Source: Halopseudomonas sabulinigri (GTDB lineage: Bacteria > Pseudomonadota > Gammaproteobacteria > Pseudomonadales > Pseudomonadaceae). From it: a DNA stretch of 64,000 nucleotides. Position numbers and translations under genes: made by a program. Positions within the stretch are counted from its first letter, which is position 1. The number at the start of each line of letters is the position of its first letter. Of this stretch, positions 53,873 to 63,862 are shown one piece after another. The DNA lies in the NCBI GenBank assembly GCA_011053055.1, contig DRHT01000065.1:20278-84277 (forward strand), in the 5' to 3' direction. The notes under the pieces were generated by a model. That model was not told the origin of the DNA, searched no databases, and worked only from the letters and a program-made list of their open reading frames with translations.

Positions 53873-55099
53873 CTACACGTAGAAGTCGAGTTCTTCCTGA
53901 CGTTTGAGTAAGTCGTGCATGACTTTCGAGTCTTCGCCAACAAAATACAAGAGCCCCCAGTGGGTACCAAATGCCGTGCGCTTGGTTACCATCTCTTCTA
54001 CCGGGGTAGTCAGCTCGTGTGACTCGAAGTAAGGGTGATCCTCGGTCTCTGCGGGCATCTCAAGCTTGCTGACTACCCGGCGACGGGGATACACGCCGAA
54101 GCAGCCGGCGAAACCGGTCGCATCTTCTATTTCCCTTGGGAAGTAAGCTTTAACTTCCGCCTCGGTCGATTTTGGATCGAAGACCAGCATTGACGCGTGG
54201 TAAGCGTTAAAGCCCTTGTAAACACGCTCCAGCAGCTCAAATACCTTAAAGCCCGGTGGCCGGTAAGCAACCTCGCCGAAGTACATTTCCCCGTCGCTGG
54301 TAACAAAGTATTCAGGATGGATCATGCCGAACTCGATATCGAAGGTCTTGATCAGCTTTTCGATCTGTTTGACGATCTGCGGGCGATAGGCTTCAAGCGC
54401 AGGAGAGGCGGGCACGTGCACTGAATAACCCAAACGTACGTATTCGGAAATATTCAGAAAGGAGATTTTGCCGTTGTGAATCCAGGCCTCTACTGCAAAT
54501 TCCCAGCCGTCCAGATGCGACTCCATCAACGATGGGAATTCGTCATCAGGGATGGCGTCCACATCATCCGGCGTGCGGATTACACGATGGCCTAAACAGC
54601 CCGCTTTATCGAAAGCCTTGAAGTGGATCGGGTCATTCGGATCGCCATCGAGCTTGAGCAGCGTCTGATTGACTCGCTTAAGAAAGCGAATGACATCTTC
54701 ACGATCATGCGCTTCTTCAAAGATACCGACGCGGATGCCGCCAAGCTGGGCACGGCGCTTCATCAGCGACTTATCGCGCATCAACATGGCCTGGCCAAAC
54801 AGGCGGGGATTGTCTAGCAATACAGAGTTGATCGCGCCAGCCCATTCTACGGTTTCTTCAAAAAGGGGAATGGCAACATCTACCCCCATATCTTTTAGGG
54901 TTTGTGCTATTTCCACTGAGCGATCATTCAAGCGCTCGAAATTCCAGGGTAAATAGGGAATGTCATGGGTCTTGCAATATTCTTCCGCCCACTCGGGGGC
55001 AACAACCACGTAGCGCCGATCAAAGGTGGCTGCGGCTTCCACCGCATTGGGTGCCCAGCCGAGTAGTGCGATAAAGCCTTTAGTGGGATCCTTCTTCAT
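53873..55099 (-). CDS. ATP-grasp domain ligase
   Basis: This 408-residue protein has a preATP-grasp N-terminus (GFIALLGWAPNAVEAA) and an ATP-grasp fold: KSLMKRRAQLGGIRVGIF, the ATP-lid MESHLDGWEFAVEAWIHNGK, and the metal-binding FGMIHPEYFVTSDGEMYFGEV with AYRPPG in place of the usual ExNxRxxG (the Asn is replaced). Family members join a carboxylate to an amine, thiol or peptide via an acyl-phosphate. AGGAGG lies before the ATG. It is the first gene of a two-gene unit with the unknown peptidase-like protein. Confidence 0.9.
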   Translation of the reverse strand: MKKDPTKGFIALLGWAPNAVEAAATFDRRYVVVAPEWAEEYCKTHDIPYLPWNFERLNDRSVEIAQTLKDMGVDVAIPLFEETVEWAGAINSVLLDNPRLFGQAMLMRDKSLMKRRAQLGGIRVGIFEEAHDREDVIRFLKRVNQTLLKLDGDPNDPIHFKAFDKAGCLGHRVIRTPDDVDAIPDDEFPSLMESHLDGWEFAVEAWIHNGKISFLNISEYVRLGYSVHVPASPALEAYRPQIVKQIEKLIKTFDIEFGMIHPEYFVTSDGEMYFGEVAYRPPGFKVFELLERVYKGFNAYHASMLVFDPKSTEAEVKAYFPREIEDATGFAGCFGVYPRRRVVSKLEMPAETEDHPYFESHELTTPVEEMVTKRTAFGTHWGLLYFVGEDSKVMHDLLKRQEELDFYV

Positions 55100-55374
55100 G
55101 TGCAGCCTCCTAGAGAGCGCTTAATGGGGTGATCTCAACTCCTGTTTCTGCTTTTCAGCAAGAAGCCTGATCGCTTACATATGTAACTATCATACATAGC
55201 TTGGTGGGTGACGGCTAATCAGCAGAGGCAGGAAGGCTGGCTATATTTGCTTATGGTTCGATGGAATTCGCCATAGAAAGTTATTTGAACACAAAGAAAA
55301 ACACCTGCTAGAGCAGTAATCCCAATAGCGTTTTTCGAGTAATAAACCCGTGATTCCGACAAGGTGAGCGTTAC

Positions 55375-55587
55375 ATGAAAATGGCTGCGCGTAGCAGTGG
55401 TATGGAGCATGCGACGCGGGTATACAAATGGCTGATAAGGCGAAGACAAACTCACCCTGATCTCTTTCTCAATGCCACCCCCGTTGGAATGGCTGCTTCG
55501 GCTACGCTGGCGGCCTTAAAGGCAGGAAAATACTTGTTTTCGCGTACTGAACCCGGGTTTGGAAGCATCGGCAAGCAGACTGAATAG
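55375..55587 (+). CDS. possible small protein
   Basis: This 70-residue reading frame has a GTGAGCG-type site before ATG 55375, a basic middle (YKWLIRRRQTHP) and a hydrophobic stretch (GMAASATLAALKAG). No family is recognised. It overlaps another open frame on the opposite strand, so it may be spurious. Confidence 0.35.
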   Translation: MKMAARSSGMEHATRVYKWLIRRRQTHPDLFLNATPVGMAASATLAALKAGKYLFSRTEPGFGSIGKQTE

Positions 55588-55601
55588 GCGGCGGCACACG
55601 T

Positions 55602-56036
55602 CTACTGCGCGGCTTGCTGCCGAGCTTGACTCGCCTGCACCACGCGGTTGGCCGGGATGCTCAATTGCGCCAGTAAATAGCGTTTGAAATCAGCACTATA
55701 GGGCTGCCGATCAATCGCTTGCTGCATGCAACCCAGCCAGGCATCACGTGCTTCGGCGTCAATTGACCACTGCGCATGGAAGGCAGGAATGCTGATTGAG
55801 CCGTAGCGCTCTTGATACAAGCGCGGCCCACCCAACCAACCGGACAAGAAGCAGGTCAGTTTGTCTTCAGACTGACTAAGATCCGCCTTGTGCATGGCGC
55901 GTATTTTCGCTGCCCCCGTCCAGCTGTCCATTATCTGGTAAAAATCAGCTACCAGCTGGTGAATACCCTCGAGTTCGCCTGCAGCCTGATAGGAAGCATC
56001 TGCGGTTCCAAACAGAGGATGAGTGCTTTTTGTCAT
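55602..56036 (-). CDS. group II truncated haemoglobin
   Basis: This 144-residue 2-over-2 globin of the trHbO/group II type has FYQIMDSW near the B helix, the proximal region with Leu/His in KIRAMHKADLSQSEDKL, and CFLSGWLGGPRLYQERYGS (the GWLGG segment of group II). These proteins bind O2 or NO and help in oxidative/nitrosative stress or electron transfer. It lies 700 bases before the cyo operon. Confidence 0.9.
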   Translation of the reverse strand: MTKSTHPLFGTADASYQAAGELEGIHQLVADFYQIMDSWTGAAKIRAMHKADLSQSEDKLTCFLSGWLGGPRLYQERYGSISIPAFHAQWSIDAEARDAWLGCMQQAIDRQPYSADFKRYLLAQLSIPANRVVQASQARQQAAQ

Positions 56037-56737
56037 GTTAAACCTCGAAGATTTAGGCGCCTGGTAATAGCCGGTAATTGGATTTCATCCTGCCCCTGCT
56101 GCAAGCCCATAGCACGCAACAGTGCAAAAAAGTATGACATGGATCAATCAGAAGCCCTGATGCCTGAAAGACTCGCGCGACACATGGTCGCATAGTCGCA
56201 CGGGCAGAAACCGCTGTTTTTCGACCCCGTATCAAGCGGCCTGCAACCCAGCATATCCGGGGTTCTCGCTGACTTTAACAAACTCAAACCTATGCGAGTT
56301 GTCTGCCTAAAATCCCTCGCTTGGGCGTCGCAAACCCCTGCTTTAGACGTATTCTCGGTTTGCAGTCTGCGCTGAAATATTTTGTAATATTTGCGCCCTG
56401 AGTCAGCGTGCTTGAGTTTCAAGTCACACGGATACCTGCCCTTGTCACAAGGTCAGTGCTTGGCTGCAGGCCGATTGGTTCGCTGCATGGCAATGTTGCT
56501 ACCGCCGCAATCATCACCAGCGAGTGCCCGCCAGGACAGCGCACAGTTTTACCCATGCTGACTAAAAACGATTCCAACAGCGTATGACTCGATTTCGCCG
56601 TAGCGACTGTCGCGTGTCCCCGCGCGTCTGCCATTTACAGCTCGATTGATTCAAGAATCACCCGGCGAAACGGGAGAAATCAAGGCATCGTCGTCCGGCT
56701 CGCGGCGCGGCGCCAGTTCATTCAACAAGGCCGCAAC
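56037..56737 (+). other. 700-bp intergenic region upstream of cyoA
   Basis: There is no convincing gene. Short reading frames on the minus strand (56144-56422, 56419-56634) lack good ribosome sites or recognisable products. A palindrome TGATTC AA GAATCA lies at 56647-56660, about 80 bases before cyoA, and is a candidate operator for the oxidase operon. I could not define promoter boxes. Confidence 0.5.
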
Positions 56738-57667
56738 ATGAAAATAGAGCAGTTCTCTGGATATTTGAAACACCTGGTATGGCTGCCCCTGCTGCTGCTG
56801 GGCGGTTGCAAGATGGCGCTGCTGGATCCCAAGGGTCAGGTCGGCATGGACGAAAAGTCGCTGATCATCACCGCGACCCTGTTGATGCTGATTGTGGTGG
56901 TTCCGGTCATCGTTATGACCTTGGCATTTGCCTGGAAGTACCGTGCCAGCAACACCAAAGCGACCTATCACCCTAACTGGTCGCACTCTAACCGCATCGA
57001 GTTGGTGGTCTGGCTGGTGCCGTGCGTGATCGTTGCCATTCTCGGCACTATCACCTGGACCAGCACCCATGAACTGGACCCATACCGCCCGCTGGATTCC
57101 GACGTTAAACCGATCGAAATTCAAGTGGTTTCGCTGGACTGGAAGTGGCTGTTTATCTATCCGGAGCAGGGGATTGCTACGGTCAACGAGATTGCCTTCC
57201 CGAAAGATACCCCAGTGAACTTTAAGATCACCTCCCAATCGGCGATGAACTCCTTTTTCATCCCCCAGCTGGGCAGCCAGATCTACTCGATGGCCGGCAT
57301 GCAGACCAAACTGCACTTGATCGCCAACCATGAGGGCAGCTTCGACGGAATTTCTGCCAACCTCAGCGGTGAAGGCTTTTCGGACATGAAGTTTCAGGCC
57401 ATCTCCACCTCTGAAGACGGCTTTAAAGACTGGGTTGCCAAGGTCAAAAGTAACCCTGAGACCCTCGACGCAAGCAACTATCCAGCACTCGCCGAGCCAA
57501 GCAAAGCTGACCCGGTTCGCTACTTCGGTGCGGTCAGCCCAACGCTTTATCAGCACATTCTCATGCAGTACGCCCACGGCGGTCATCACGCGATGAACCA
57601 CGCTGAGCACGCAGATGCCGGTATGCCCGGCATGCACATGAACGCCCGTATTGAGGAGTCTCACTAA
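56738..57667 (+). CDS. cyoA: cytochrome o ubiquinol oxidase subunit II
   Basis: This 309-residue protein has a lipoprotein signal (LLLLGGC, Cys near residue 25), two membrane helices and a periplasmic cupredoxin-like domain ([28 protein letters not shown]). The CuA ligands of cytochrome c oxidase are absent, as is normal for quinol oxidases ([20 protein letters not shown]). It is subunit II of cytochrome bo3. Gene order cyoABCDE. Confidence 0.95.
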   Translation: MKIEQFSGYLKHLVWLPLLLLGGCKMALLDPKGQVGMDEKSLIITATLLMLIVVVPVIVMTLAFAWKYRASNTKATYHPNWSHSNRIELVVWLVPCVIVAILGTITWTSTHELDPYRPLDSDVKPIEIQVVSLDWKWLFIYPEQGIATVNEIAFPKDTPVNFKITSQSAMNSFFIPQLGSQIYSMAGMQTKLHLIANHEGSFDGISANLSGEGFSDMKFQAISTSEDGFKDWVAKVKSNPETLDASNYPALAEPSKADPVRYFGAVSPTLYQHILMQYAHGGHHAMNHAEHADAGMPGMHMNARIEESH

Positions 57668-57668
57668 G

Positions 57669-59681
57669 ATGTTCGGCAAACTTACCCTTGAGTCCGTGCC
57701 GTTTCACGAGCCCATCATCATGGTCACCATTGCCGTGGTGGCGCTGCTCGGTTTCGCTGTTGTCGCCGCGCTGACCTACTACCGTCAGTGGGGCTATCTG
57801 TGGTCCGAATGGCTGACCTCGGTTGACCACAAGAAAATCGGCGTCATGTACATCCTGGTCGCTTTGATCATGCTGGTGCGCGGCTTTGCCGACGCGATCA
57901 TGATGCGTGCCCAGCTAGCAATGGCGCAGGGTTCTGAGCAGGGCTTCCTGCCACCGGAGCACTACGACCAGATTTTCACCGCCCACGGCGTGATCATGAT
58001 CATCTTCATGGCCATGCCCTTCATGGTCGGTTTGATGAACATTGCCGTGCCGCTGCAGATTGGCGCACGCGACGTGGCCTTTCCGTTCCTCAACTCGTTG
58101 AGCTTCTGGCTGTTTGCCGCCGGTGCGATTCTGGTCAATATTTCGCTCGGAGTAGGGGAGTTCGCTCGCACTGGTTGGGTGGCATACCCGCCGCTGGCCG
58201 AGCTCGGTTACAGTCCGGGGGTAGGGGTCGATTACTACATCTGGGCGCTACAGTTATCGGGGCTGGGGACGCTACTGACGGGGGTCAACTTCCTGGTCAC
58301 CGTGTTCAAGATGCGTACCCCAGGCATGACCCTGATGAAGATGCCAATCTTCACCTGGGCCTGCACCTTTACCAACATCCTGATTGTCGCCTCGTTCCCG
58401 ATCCTGACCGCGACCCTGGGTCTGCTTACGCTCGATCGTTACCTGGACATGCACTTCTTCACCAATGAGCTTGGCGGCAACGCCATGATGTACATCAACC
58501 TGTTCTGGGCCTGGGGTCATCCCGAGGTGTACATCCTGATCCTGCCGGCGTTCGGTATTTTCTCTGAGGTGATTTCCACCTTCTCCGGCAAGAAGCTGTT
58601 CGGTTACACCTCCATGGTTTGGGCCAGCGGTGCTATTACCTTGCTTGGCTTTGTGGTCTGGCTGCATCACTTCTTCACGATGGGCTCGGGTGCCAACGTC
58701 AACGCCTTCTTCGGCGTGGCGACCATGATTATCTCGGTGCCCACCGGTGTGAAGCTGTTCAGCTGGCTGTTCACCATGTTCCGTGGCCGTGTGCGCTTCA
58801 CCACGCCGGTACTCTGGACGTTGGGTTTCATGGTGACCTTCACCATTGGCGGCATGACCGGCGTTCTACTGGCCGTGCCGGGCGCGGACTACGTGCTGCA
58901 CAACAGTCTGTTTTTGATCGCCCACTTCCACAACACCATCATTGGCGGCGCGGTATTTGGCTATCTGGCCGGCTTCACTTTCTGGTTCCCGAAAGCCTTC
59001 GGCTTCAAGCTCGACGAGCGCCTGGGCAAGGGTGCCTTCTGGTGCTGGATCACCGGTTTCTTCGTCGCCTTTATGCCGCTTTACGTACTGGGCTTCATGG
59101 GTATGACACGCCGCTTGAACCACTACGACAACCCCATGTGGCAGCCCTACCTGATCGTTGCCTTCTGCGGTGCTGCACTGATCTTCTGCGGCATTTTGTT
59201 CCAGATCGCGCAACTGATCGTCAGCTTCAAGAACCGCGAGCAACTGCGCGACTTGACCGGCGACCCATGGGGCGGCCGTACGCTGGAATGGTCGACCAGT
59301 TCACCACCGCCTTTCTACAACTTCGCGGAGCTGCCTACTGTGCACAACATTGATGCGTTCTACGACATGAAAGAGAAGGGCACTGCCTACCAGCGCCCAG
59401 CCAGCTATAGCCCAATCCACATGCCGAAAAACACCGCTGCTGGCGTGGTCATTGGCTTGCTGGGCGCAGTCTTCGGGTTTGCCATGGTGTGGCATATCTG
59501 GTGGCTCGCTGGCCTGAGCTTCCTTGGCATGATCGCCACCTTCATTGTGCGCAGTTACAACCAGGACGTTGACTACTACGTGCAGCCCGATGAAATCGAG
59601 CGCATTGAAAACCAGCATCACGCGCGTTTTGAAGCGCATGGTCAGGCGCTGAACACCACCTCATTTGCAGAGCAGGTTTAA
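57669..59681 (+). CDS. cyoB: cytochrome o ubiquinol oxidase subunit I
   Basis: This 670-residue integral membrane protein binds haem b, haem o and Cu[17 protein letters not shown] holds the low-spin haem His; [15 protein letters not shown] holds the CuB/Tyr-His region; WLHHFFTMG and FHNTIIGG hold the remaining histidines. It has about 15 helices. It reduces O2 to water and pumps protons. The start at 57669 has GAGGAGT; the longer frame from 57651 is less well supported. Confidence 0.96.
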   Translation: MFGKLTLESVPFHEPIIMVTIAVVALLGFAVVAALTYYRQWGYLWSEWLTSVDHKKIGVMYILVALIMLVRGFADAIMMRAQLAMAQGSEQGFLPPEHYDQIFTAHGVIMIIFMAMPFMVGLMNIAVPLQIGARDVAFPFLNSLSFWLFAAGAILVNISLGVGEFARTGWVAYPPLAELGYSPGVGVDYYIWALQLSGLGTLLTGVNFLVTVFKMRTPGMTLMKMPIFTWACTFTNILIVASFPILTATLGLLTLDRYLDMHFFTNELGGNAMMYINLFWAWGHPEVYILILPAFGIFSEVISTFSGKKLFGYTSMVWASGAITLLGFVVWLHHFFTMGSGANVNAFFGVATMIISVPTGVKLFSWLFTMFRGRVRFTTPVLWTLGFMVTFTIGGMTGVLLAVPGADYVLHNSLFLIAHFHNTIIGGAVFGYLAGFTFWFPKAFGFKLDERLGKGAFWCWITGFFVAFMPLYVLGFMGMTRRLNHYDNPMWQPYLIVAFCGAALIFCGILFQIAQLIVSFKNREQLRDLTGDPWGGRTLEWSTSSPPPFYNFAELPTVHNIDAFYDMKEKGTAYQRPASYSPIHMPKNTAAGVVIGLLGAVFGFAMVWHIWWLAGLSFLGMIATFIVRSYNQDVDYYVQPDEIERIENQHHARFEAHGQALNTTSFAEQV

Positions 59682-59684
59682 ACC

Positions 59685-60305
59685 ATGTCGACGGATGTAA
59701 TGAGTTCCCATCACGCCGCAGGCCATGACCACGAGCATGACCACGACAGCGGCGGCAACACGGTATTCGGTTTCTGGCTGTATCTGATGACCGATTGCGT
59801 GCTTTTCGCCTGCGTATTCGCCACTTACGCGGTGCTGGTTAACCACACCGCGGGCGGCCCCAGCGGCAAGGAAATCTTTGAGTTGCCTTATGTGCTGGGC
59901 GAAACCTTTCTACTGCTGATCAGTAGCTGCACTTATGGCTTCTCCATGCTCGCAGCCCATCGCGGCTCCAAGAGTCAGGCATTGGGTTGGCTCGCCGCCA
60001 CTTTCTTGCTGGGCGCCGGCTTTATCGGCATGGAGATCAATGAGTTTCATCATTTGATCGTCGAAGGTTTTGGCCCTGATCGCAGCGCCTTCCTGTCATC
60101 CTTCTTTACCCTGGTTGGCATGCACGGTTTGCACGTAACCGCCGGTTTGGTGTGGATGCTGGTATTGATGGCGCAAATCAAGACCCGCGGCCTGACGCCG
60201 CAGAACAATACACGCCTGATGTGCCTCAGCCTGTTCTGGCACTTTCTCGATATCGTCTGGATCTGCGTGTTCACCATCGTCTATCTAATGGGAGTTGCCG
60301 CATGA
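59685..60305 (+). CDS. cyoC: cytochrome o ubiquinol oxidase subunit III
   Basis: This 206-residue membrane protein has five hydrophobic segments and the subunit III pattern [41 protein letters not shown], and [20 protein letters not shown]. The N-terminus is His/Asp-rich ([16 protein letters not shown]), probably a soluble arm. It stabilises subunit I. It overlaps cyoD by four bases. Confidence 0.95.
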   Translation: MSTDVMSSHHAAGHDHEHDHDSGGNTVFGFWLYLMTDCVLFACVFATYAVLVNHTAGGPSGKEIFELPYVLGETFLLLISSCTYGFSMLAAHRGSKSQALGWLAATFLLGAGFIGMEINEFHHLIVEGFGPDRSAFLSSFFTLVGMHGLHVTAGLVWMLVLMAQIKTRGLTPQNNTRLMCLSLFWHFLDIVWICVFTIVYLMGVAA

Positions 60306-60640
60306 GTCACGCATCTACTGACGCCGGCGCCGGGCACGGCAGTTACAGCGCTTACGCGATTGGCTTTGTACTCTCGGTGATTCTCACCGTGATCCCCTTC
60401 GGCATGATCATGAGCGGTGATTTCAGCCGCCAAACCGCACTGGTTACCATGCTGACTATGGGGGTCGTACAGGTAGTGGTGCACCTGGTGTGCTTCCTGC
60501 ACATGAACACCTCCTCGGAAGGCCGGTGGAATTTGTTGGCCTTCCTGTTCACCGTGCTGATCATCATCATGCTGGTAGGCTTGGCCATCTGGATTATGGT
60601 TAACGCCGATATGCTGATGATGCCCTGGATGTTCAATTGA
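60302..60640 (+). CDS. cyoD: cytochrome o ubiquinol oxidase subunit IV
   Basis: This 112-residue protein has three hydrophobic helices ([57 protein letters not shown]). It assists CuB insertion and assembly in the bo3 oxidase. The ATGA overlap with cyoC and the TTGA overlap with cyoE show tight translational coupling. Confidence 0.94.
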   Translation: MSHASTDAGAGHGSYSAYAIGFVLSVILTVIPFGMIMSGDFSRQTALVTMLTMGVVQVVVHLVCFLHMNTSSEGRWNLLAFLFTVLIIIMLVGLAIWIMVNADMLMMPWMFN

Positions 60641-61527
60641 AACTCAAACGCTATCTGTTGATCACCAAGCCGGGGATCATCTTCGGCAACTTGATTGCGG
60701 TGGCCGGCGGGTATTTTCTCGCAGCGCAGGGGCAGATTGATCTGACCCTGTTGCTGGCCACCGTGGTTGGTTTGTCGCTGGTGGTTGCCAGTGGCTGCGT
60801 GATGAACAACTGCATCGATCGCGATATCGACGGCCACATGCAGCGCACCCGCGAGCGGGTTCTGGTCACCGGGCAGATTTCTCTGCTGGCAGCCATGACC
60901 CACGGTATTGTGCTGGGTGTAGTCGGCTTTGGTTTGTTGTGGTGGTTTACCACCCCCGTAGCCACGCTGTTGGCGGCGTTCGGTTTCATCATCTATGTGG
61001 GCTTCTACAGCCTTTGGCTTAAACGCACCTCGGTCTACGGCACGCTGGTGGGCAGTCTCTCCGGCGCAATGCCACCGGTAGTAGGCTACTGCGCCGTCAC
61101 CGGTCAGTTTGATACCGGCGCCGCCTTGCTCCTACTGATCTTTTGCCTGTGGCAGATGCCGCATTCCTACGCGATTGCCATCTTCCGCTTTGATGATTAC
61201 AGCGCTGCTGGGATACCGGTGTTGCCGGTAAAAGAAGGCATCAAGGTCGCCAAGCAACATATCGTCTGGTACATAGTGGCGTTCGCCGGCGCAGCACTGA
61301 TGCTCTCGCTGTCCGGTTTTGCTGGTTACGGGTATCTGGTGATTGCGCTGCTGGTCAGCATCTGGTGGCTGGTGATCGCGTTATCGGGTTACAAGCAGGA
61401 AGTGGATGACCGTGTATGGGCGCGCAAGCTGTTCGGCTTCTCGATCATAGCTATTACGGCGCTGAGTTTGATGATGTCGATCGACTTTCGTGTATTGCCT
61501 ACGCAATCTTTGTTCGCTTTGCTCTGA
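60637..61527 (+). CDS. cyoE: protohaem IX farnesyltransferase (haem O synthase)
   Basis: This 296-residue integral membrane prenyltransferase has the motif [18 protein letters not shown] with the Asp-rich Mg-pyrophosphate site. It starts with TTG inside the cyoD stop (TTGA). It adds a farnesyl group to haem b to make haem O, the high-spin cofactor of the CyoB subunit. Seven to nine helices are predicted. Confidence 0.95.
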   Translation: MKLKRYLLITKPGIIFGNLIAVAGGYFLAAQGQIDLTLLLATVVGLSLVVASGCVMNNCIDRDIDGHMQRTRERVLVTGQISLLAAMTHGIVLGVVGFGLLWWFTTPVATLLAAFGFIIYVGFYSLWLKRTSVYGTLVGSLSGAMPPVVGYCAVTGQFDTGAALLLLIFCLWQMPHSYAIAIFRFDDYSAAGIPVLPVKEGIKVAKQHIVWYIVAFAGAALMLSLSGFAGYGYLVIALLVSIWWLVIALSGYKQEVDDRVWARKLFGFSIIAITALSLMMSIDFRVLPTQSLFALL

Positions 61528-61543
61528 CTTTGTATCTGGCAAT

Positions 61544-61580
61544 ACAACAACCCTCGCCGCGTGCGGGGGTTGTTGTTTTT
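61544..61580 (+). terminator. rho-independent terminator of the cyo operon
   Basis: ACAACAACCCTCGC and GCGGGGGTTGTTGT form a 14-bp stem with one wobble and a 5-base loop followed by TTTT. It lies 16 bases past the cyoE stop and may serve the convergent hydrolase gene too. Confidence 0.8.
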
Positions 61581-61592
61581 CTGGGTTGCCAA

Positions 61593-62561
61593 TCAGGCTG
61601 GTAGAAACGCCAGCATGGCCGCATTGACGTCGGCAGTCGCCTCGCTTTGAATCCAGTGCCCCTTGCCCTGCAGCATTTTAATCTGCACATCGGGTAAGCG
61701 GTCACCCATCATCTCCCGCAACTTGTCTTCACTTGCGCCCTGGACGGTCATATCGGCACTGCCGACAATAAACAAGACCGGACAGGTGATCGGGCTATCG
61801 CGCCAAGGCAGCATCAGTCGCCAGTTCTCATCTAAATTCCGATAGTAATTGATGCCGCCTGCAAAACCGCTGTGACGGTAAGCGTTGATGAAGTAAGCCA
61901 GTGCTTCATCAGACAACCAGTCCGGTTGCTCTTTTGGCTTGCCCAGGCGACCAATCCAACCGCCACCTTCGTTCGTTGAGCGACCCAGCAGGGGAGGGTC
62001 ACGGGGTGTTTCAGGGGAGCAGTACAGTGCCCGCAAAATGCCCTCTGGGTCAGCATCAAATTCTGCTTCAGCTACGCCCGGATCCTGAAAGTAAATCTGG
62101 TAGAAAAAGTTCTCACCGAAGTAACCACGCAAAAACTCAACCGGTGGAACATCAGCCACCGGACGCAGCGGCACACTCATATTGATCAACCGCGATACCG
62201 ATTCGGGATGGCGTTGGATGAACTGCCAGCAGTTAATGGCGCCCCAATCATGCCCAATCAGCAAAACCGGTGCGCCAGCGTTGGCTTGCTCAACCAGACC
62301 CTGCATAAAAGCGCAAATACGTATCAGGTTGTAGTCAGTGATTTCTGGCAGCGCCTCGGTTTCACCGAATCCTGGCATATCCGGTGCAACCGCCTGATAG
62401 CCGGCGTTAGCCAGAGCCACCATCTGCTCTCGCCAGCAGTACCAACACTCAGGCCAGCCGTGAATGAATAAGGCAACCGGGCCGCTACCCAGGGTCGCAA
62501 CACGCGTTTGTAGGCCGGTGACTTGCCAGGTTTGCAGGGTGATGTCGTCAACGCTGTACAT
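61593..62561 (-). CDS. alpha/beta hydrolase, epoxide-hydrolase-like
   Basis: This 322-residue protein has the HGWPE oxyanion motif (FIHGWPECWYCW), the nucleophile-elbow motif GHDWG (Asp nucleophile, IGHDWGAINC), a cap domain, and the general base His near GKGHWIQSE. This is the soluble epoxide hydrolase/haloalkane-dehalogenase-type arrangement. It should hydrolyse an epoxide or an ester in the cytoplasm. The substrate is unknown. It is convergent with cyoE. Confidence 0.9.
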   Translation of the reverse strand: MYSVDDITLQTWQVTGLQTRVATLGSGPVALFIHGWPECWYCWREQMVALANAGYQAVAPDMPGFGETEALPEITDYNLIRICAFMQGLVEQANAGAPVLLIGHDWGAINCWQFIQRHPESVSRLINMSVPLRPVADVPPVEFLRGYFGENFFYQIYFQDPGVAEAEFDADPEGILRALYCSPETPRDPPLLGRSTNEGGGWIGRLGKPKEQPDWLSDEALAYFINAYRHSGFAGGINYYRNLDENWRLMLPWRDSPITCPVLFIVGSADMTVQGASEDKLREMMGDRLPDVQIKMLQGKGHWIQSEATADVNAAMLAFLPA

Positions 62562-62693
62562 CAGCTTTCCTTATTCTTGTTTACCTATGGTCGAGGGTAA
62601 CTGAGTAACGCACCGGCCTCGGCCAGGTCAAGATGTTCATGTTTTTGAATGTCGCATCATGAGGGGAACAGGGCATGGATTTGCCTTGATTAA

Positions 62694-62713
62694 TGTTATG
62701 TTATAACTATAAT
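62694..62713 (+). promoter_or_regulatory. Zur-like box upstream of the zinc GTPase gene
   Basis: The sequence contains ATGTTATAAC with a perfect core palindrome GTTATAAC (62700-62707), matching ten of the central positions of the Zur consensus ATGTTATAACAT. It lies about 35 bases upstream of the start codon, as expected for zinc-repressed COG0523 genes. Confidence 0.7.
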
Positions 62714-62728
62714 TATTGATTCAATAAT
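62712..62728. promoter_or_regulatory. second palindrome ATTATTGA T TCAATAAT
   Basis: An 8-bp perfect palindrome with a single T centre, adjacent to the Zur-like box and about 18 bases before the ATG. It could be part of the promoter or a second operator. Confidence 0.4.
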
Positions 62729-62746
62729 ATGACGGATTAATCTTTG

Positions 62747-63862
62747 ATGCCTGATCGTCTCCCCGTAACCGTGCTCTCCGGCTTTCTAGGCGCCGGCAAA
62801 AGCACCCTGTTAAACCAGATACTCAAAAACCGTGACGGCCTCAAAGTCGCGGTTATCGTCAACGACATGAGTGAAATCAACATCGACGGCAGCGAAATGC
62901 AGCGCGACGTAAGCCTCAATCGCGCAGAAGAAAAGCTGATCGAAATGAGCAATGGCTGTATTTGCTGCACCTTGCGCGAAGACTTGCTCGAAGAAGTAGG
63001 GCGCTTGGCGAAAGAAGGTCGTTTTGATTATCTGTTGATTGAGTCGACGGGCATCTCCGAACCGTTGCCCGTGGCCGAAACTTTCACCTTCAGAGACGAG
63101 AATGACATCGCACTAGCCGATGTAGCGCGGCTCGACACCATGGTAACGGTAGTCGATGGTTTGAGTTTTCTTGCCGATTACCAACAATCAGACTGCCTGC
63201 AAAGCAGGGGAGAGACGCTCGGCGAGGACGACGAACGATCAATTACCGATTTGCTGGTCGAACAGGTCGAGTTTGCCGACGTGCTACTGATAAGCAAAGC
63301 AGATCTGATCTCCCGGGCCGCCCGTGACGAACTGGCAGCCATATTGCGCGGTCTTAACCGCCACGCAAAAATCATCCCCATGGTCATGGGCCAGGTACCG
63401 CTGAACGAGATACTCAATACCGGCCGCTTTGACTTTGATCGCGCAGCGACGGCACCTGGCTGGCTGCAGGAGCTGCGCGGTGAGCATGTTCCGGAAACCG
63501 AAGAGTACGGTATCGCCTCGACGGTATATCGCGCGCACAAACCTTTTCATCCACAGCGGTTTCACGATTTCATCAGCAGCGAATGGAGCAACGGCAAGCT
63601 GCTGCGCTCAAAAGGCTTTTTCTGGCTGGCCAGCAAATGGCAGGAGGCAGGTAGTTGGTCGCAAGCCGGTAGTTTGATGCGTTACGGCAAGGCTGGGCGC
63701 TGGTGGCGTTTCGTCGACAAATCGCATTGGCCACAAGACGAACAAACGCTGCAAGCAATCATGAAGCACTGGCAAACAGAAACCGGTGACTGCCGGCAGG
63801 AGCTGGTGTTTATCGGTCAGGGCATGGATATGGCGTTATTAAATGCAAACCTTGATGGGTTC
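62747..63862 (+). CDS. COG0523/CobW-type GTPase (ZigA-like zinc chaperone), 3' end interrupted by an IS
   Basis: About 372 residues remain: the P-loop GFLGAGKSTLLNQIL, the CxCC motif NGCICCTLREDLLEEV, the Walker B region LLIESTGISEPLP, and SKADL as the GTPase specificity motif. The C-terminal CobW domain runs to GQGMDMALLNANLD. The rest (usually LDACLL...) is replaced by unrelated sequence, and the open frame continues to the right edge without a stop. Loss is only about 25-30 residues. Such proteins supply zinc to other proteins during zinc starvation; a Zur-like box supports this. It is probably partly or wholly inactive. Confidence 0.85.

Noticed and set aside
55219..55455. 78-residue minus-strand frame overlapping the 70-residue plus-strand frame
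   Set aside because: No ribosome site or family; composition looks like the reverse of non-coding DNA.
56419..56634. 71-residue reading frame on the minus strand upstream of cyoA
   Set aside because: No ribosome site, no recognisable family and no neighbour on the same strand.
56647..56660. Anr/FNR box upstream of cyoA
   Set aside because: The palindrome TGATTC AA GAATCA does not match the TTGAT-N4-ATCAA form; it is reported only as a candidate operator.
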